Origin: Candidatus Cloacimonadota bacterium
Lineage (GTDB): Bacteria > Cloacimonadota > Cloacimonadia > Cloacimonadales > TCS61
Direction of reading: 5' to 3'
Length of the DNA stretch: 5,720 nucleotides
Assembly (NCBI GenBank): GCA_030626645.1
Contig: DAOUTP010000128.1
Span: forward strand, 1 to 5,720
Shown here piece after piece: positions 4,589 to 5,720 of the stretch (within the stretch, counting starts at the first letter, position 1; every line of letters starts with the position of its first letter). The notes below the pieces were generated by a model that made no database searches, was not told the DNA's origin, and was given only the letters and a program-made list of their open reading frames with translations. Made by a program: the position numbers and the translations under genes.

Positions 4589-5720
4589 ATGAAGAAACTG
4601 TTGCTAATTTTAATTTTATTTCTCACTTTACAACTTTTTTCACAGGATTTTGATATTGAGACAGTAAAAGAAATTCAAGCTGAACGTGAACTGGCAGAAT
4701 GGATTGAAGCAATGCTTTTTCCTCTCGTGGGAGAAACTATAGTTATTGCTAATCTAACTTTGGAATATCCTGCCAGCAGACTACAAGTATATGGGTCAAT
4801 GCTGGATAAGGAAAAGAGTCTTCCGGGGCTTCCAATTGCCAAATCAAGATCTGTTATGCCTACGATGATAGATGATCAGGAAACATATCCAACGATTGTT
4901 GCCAAAAAAGAGATCACGATCTACCTGCAAAAAGATGTGACAGATGAAATCCTGCAATTCATCAAACAGAATGTTGCTCTCTGGATGAATATAAATCCTG
5001 AAAAAGGTGATATACTGCAAATAAAAAATATAATGAATTTCGGAAGTGGTATAGCTGAAAGAGTAGTAGAAAAAGAGGTGAATAATTTCTTTTTTCTCTA
5101 TATGGGAATAGCTCTATTAATTATAATTCTTGTTTCTGTTTTTATCTTGAGATCAGGATTTACAAAATTAACTACTTCTATGCAAAGCATAAACGTAACC
5201 GGTTTTGAGAAAGCGCTTCATATAAAAGGAAGTATGGCAACTCAAGGAGTTGGAGGAACAAACACTACTGCTAATATTATCTCATCTAAGAAGAAACCTT
5301 TAGCTATTCAACTTGTAGATGCTGAAAAGGAGATCGATCCATTTGATTTTAGTTTCCTGGAAGAGCTTTCTATACTGAGTTTTTCAAAACTTCTTGAAGG
5401 TGAGAGTGCAAGTGATATTGCTTTCATATTAACTAATCTTAATTCACGGTTTGTAAGTGAATTCATGAATTCTTATATTGGAGAATCAGATAAGATCATG
5501 AAAGTTTTGTTAGCTGAAAATAGTAAGTCAAAAAAAGAAATTATTATTTTAAAAAGCAATTTACAAACAAAATTCAAAGGAATGATAGAAGATGAAAAAT
5601 TGAATATCAACAGCAGGGAAGTACTTGTGAATATACTAAATCGACTTGATCTGGATAAAACAAAGAAATATCTGGATCAGATAAATCAAATAGATGAAGA
5701 TGCAGGGAAAGAAATGAGGA
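4589..5720 (+). CDS. FliF-like / FliG-like fusion: exported membrane protein with MS-ring segment and switch-protein segment, 3'-truncated by window edge
   Basis: The frame has no stop to the window edge (377 residues visible). A TAAGGA ribosome site (4577-4582) lies 6 bases before the ATG, 13 bases after the barrel gene. Layout: signal peptide or N-terminal anchor (1-19, KK then LLLILILFLTLQLFS); periplasmic segment (about 31-165) like the FliF C-terminal part, with ERELAEWIEAMLFPLVGE (32-49, compare LEQRIExxLxPIVG in FliF), a PGLP collar-like turn (79-82), then KKEITIYLQKDVTDE (106-120) and NINPEKGDILQIKNI (134-148, compare GFDPERGDxVxVVNxPF); membrane helix (166-188); Gly/Thr/Ser-rich linker (189-250); and a cytoplasmic segment (251-377) like FliG from its linker helix through the middle domain, with PFDFSFLEEL (251-260), SKLLEGESASDIAFILTNL (266-284) and VLVNILNRLDLDKTKKYLDQI (345-365). 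FliF ring domains 1 and 2 and FliG_N appear to be missing. FliF forms the inner-membrane ring and FliG the rotor in flagella. Here a ring or rotor-like role in another envelope machine is inferred. The FliF match is stronger than the FliG match. Confidence 0.75.
   Translation, partial: MKKLLLILILFLTLQLFSQDFDIETVKEIQAERELAEWIEAMLFPLVGETIVIANLTLEYPASRLQVYGSMLDKEKSLPGLPIAKSRSVMPTMIDDQETYPTIVAKKEITIYLQKDVTDEILQFIKQNVALWMNINPEKGDILQIKNIMNFGSGIAERVVEKEVNNFFFLYMGIALLIIILVSVFILRSGFTKLTTSMQSINVTGFEKALHIKGSMATQGVGGTNTTANIISSKKKPLAIQLVDAEKEIDPFDFSFLEELSILSFSKLLEGESASDIAFILTNLNSRFVSEFMNSYIGESDKIMKVLLAENSKSKKEIIILKSNLQTKFKGMIEDEKLNINSREVLVNILNRLDLDKTKKYLDQINQIDEDAGKEMR
4679..5083 (+). other. FliF C-terminal (ring-building) domain-like segment
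   Basis: Residues 31-165 follow the order of the FliF region around ring-building motif 3: an amphipathic helix ending LFPLVGE, a beta strand (TIVIANLTLEY), a short collar insert with PGLP, the strand EITIYLQKD, a helix (VTDEILQFIKQNVALWM), the turn INPEKGD, and the strand ILQIKNIMNF leading into the membrane helix. The collar insert between the two halves is only about 40 residues, shorter than in enterobacterial FliF. The call is by eye from motifs, with no alignment score. Confidence 0.72.
5084..5152 (+). other. Transmembrane helix separating the periplasmic and cytoplasmic parts
   Basis: Residues 166-188 are strongly hydrophobic (FFFLYMGIALLIIILVSVFIL), flanked by the charged EKEVNN on the periplasmic side and by Arg188 then Lys193 on the cytoplasmic side. 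This agrees with positive-inside topology and with the place of the second FliF membrane helix. Confidence 0.85.
5339..5720 (+). other. FliG middle-domain-like segment (incomplete at window edge)
   Basis: Residues 251-377 are predicted all-helical and follow the FliG order: PFDF start (compare PFEF before the FliG middle domain), the helix EELSILSFSKLLEGE, a helix SDIAFILTNL at the place of the EHPQ-x-IAxILxxL motif, helices through about 330, then VLVNILNRLD and a following IDEDAGKEMR that compares with the D-x-x-LAxxIRxxMF block. The EHPQ residues themselves are replaced by ESAS. The torque-generating C-terminal domain, if any, lies beyond the window. Confidence 0.6.

Noticed and set aside
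4589..5720. Reading the last gene as an ordinary flagellar fliF at the head of a flagellar operon
   Set aside because: The periplasmic part is far too short, the N-terminus is a signal peptide, the FliG-like part is in the same frame, and the upstream neighbours are an outer-membrane barrel and an Ig-repeat protein instead of flgB/flgC/fliE.
1..5720. tRNA or rRNA genes, CRISPR arrays, insertion sequences, attachment sites
   Set aside because: Genes fill nearly all of the window, and I saw no cloverleaf-like segment, spaced direct repeats, transposase motif or terminal inverted repeats.

Overview
The window is AT-rich, all genes lie on the + strand, and it has two parts. The proteins point to a Gram-negative bacterium of the broad FCB type. 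They include an outer-membrane beta-barrel of the PorV/UPF0164 kind, and a multi-Ig secreted protein ending in a FlgD-like Ig domain of the sort common at the C-termini of exported proteins in Candidatus Cloacimonadota, Marinimicrobia, Fibrobacteres and relatives. A Cloacimonadota-like lineage is my best guess from style alone. It is an inference, not a demonstrated placement.

Part one (1-1387) is the end of a molybdenum-enzyme maturation cluster: a 5'-truncated MobA-like nucleotidyltransferase (MocA type) followed after 5 bases by an XdhC/CoxI-family protein. The two normally serve molybdenum hydroxylases of the xanthine dehydrogenase kind. The hydroxylase itself is not in view.

A 79-base AT-rich gap (1388-1466), with a candidate promoter, separates this from part two (1467-5720), a tightly packed three-gene operon with gaps of 4 and 13 bases. 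Its genes are: (i) a secreted protein with four Ig-like repeats of about 108 residues and a FlgD-like C-terminal domain; (ii) an outer-membrane beta-barrel fused to three 10-residue repeats, a charged helix and two TPRs; and (iii) an open-ended gene running off the right edge.

The third gene is the notable one. Its translation reads as a signal peptide, then a shortened periplasmic segment like the C-terminal ring-building part of flagellar MS-ring FliF, one membrane helix, a flexible linker, and a cytoplasmic segment like the middle part of flagellar switch protein FliG. It therefore looks like a natural FliF-FliG fusion that lacks the FliF N-terminal ring domains and FliG_N. No other recognisable flagellar gene is in the window.

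Taken together, the operon suggests an envelope-spanning apparatus with a surface or periplasmic Ig protein, an outer-membrane barrel with a periplasmic TPR arm, and an inner-membrane ring/rotor-like component derived from the flagellar basal body. The domain calls come from motif reading. The joint-machine idea is inferred from gene order and predicted localisation.
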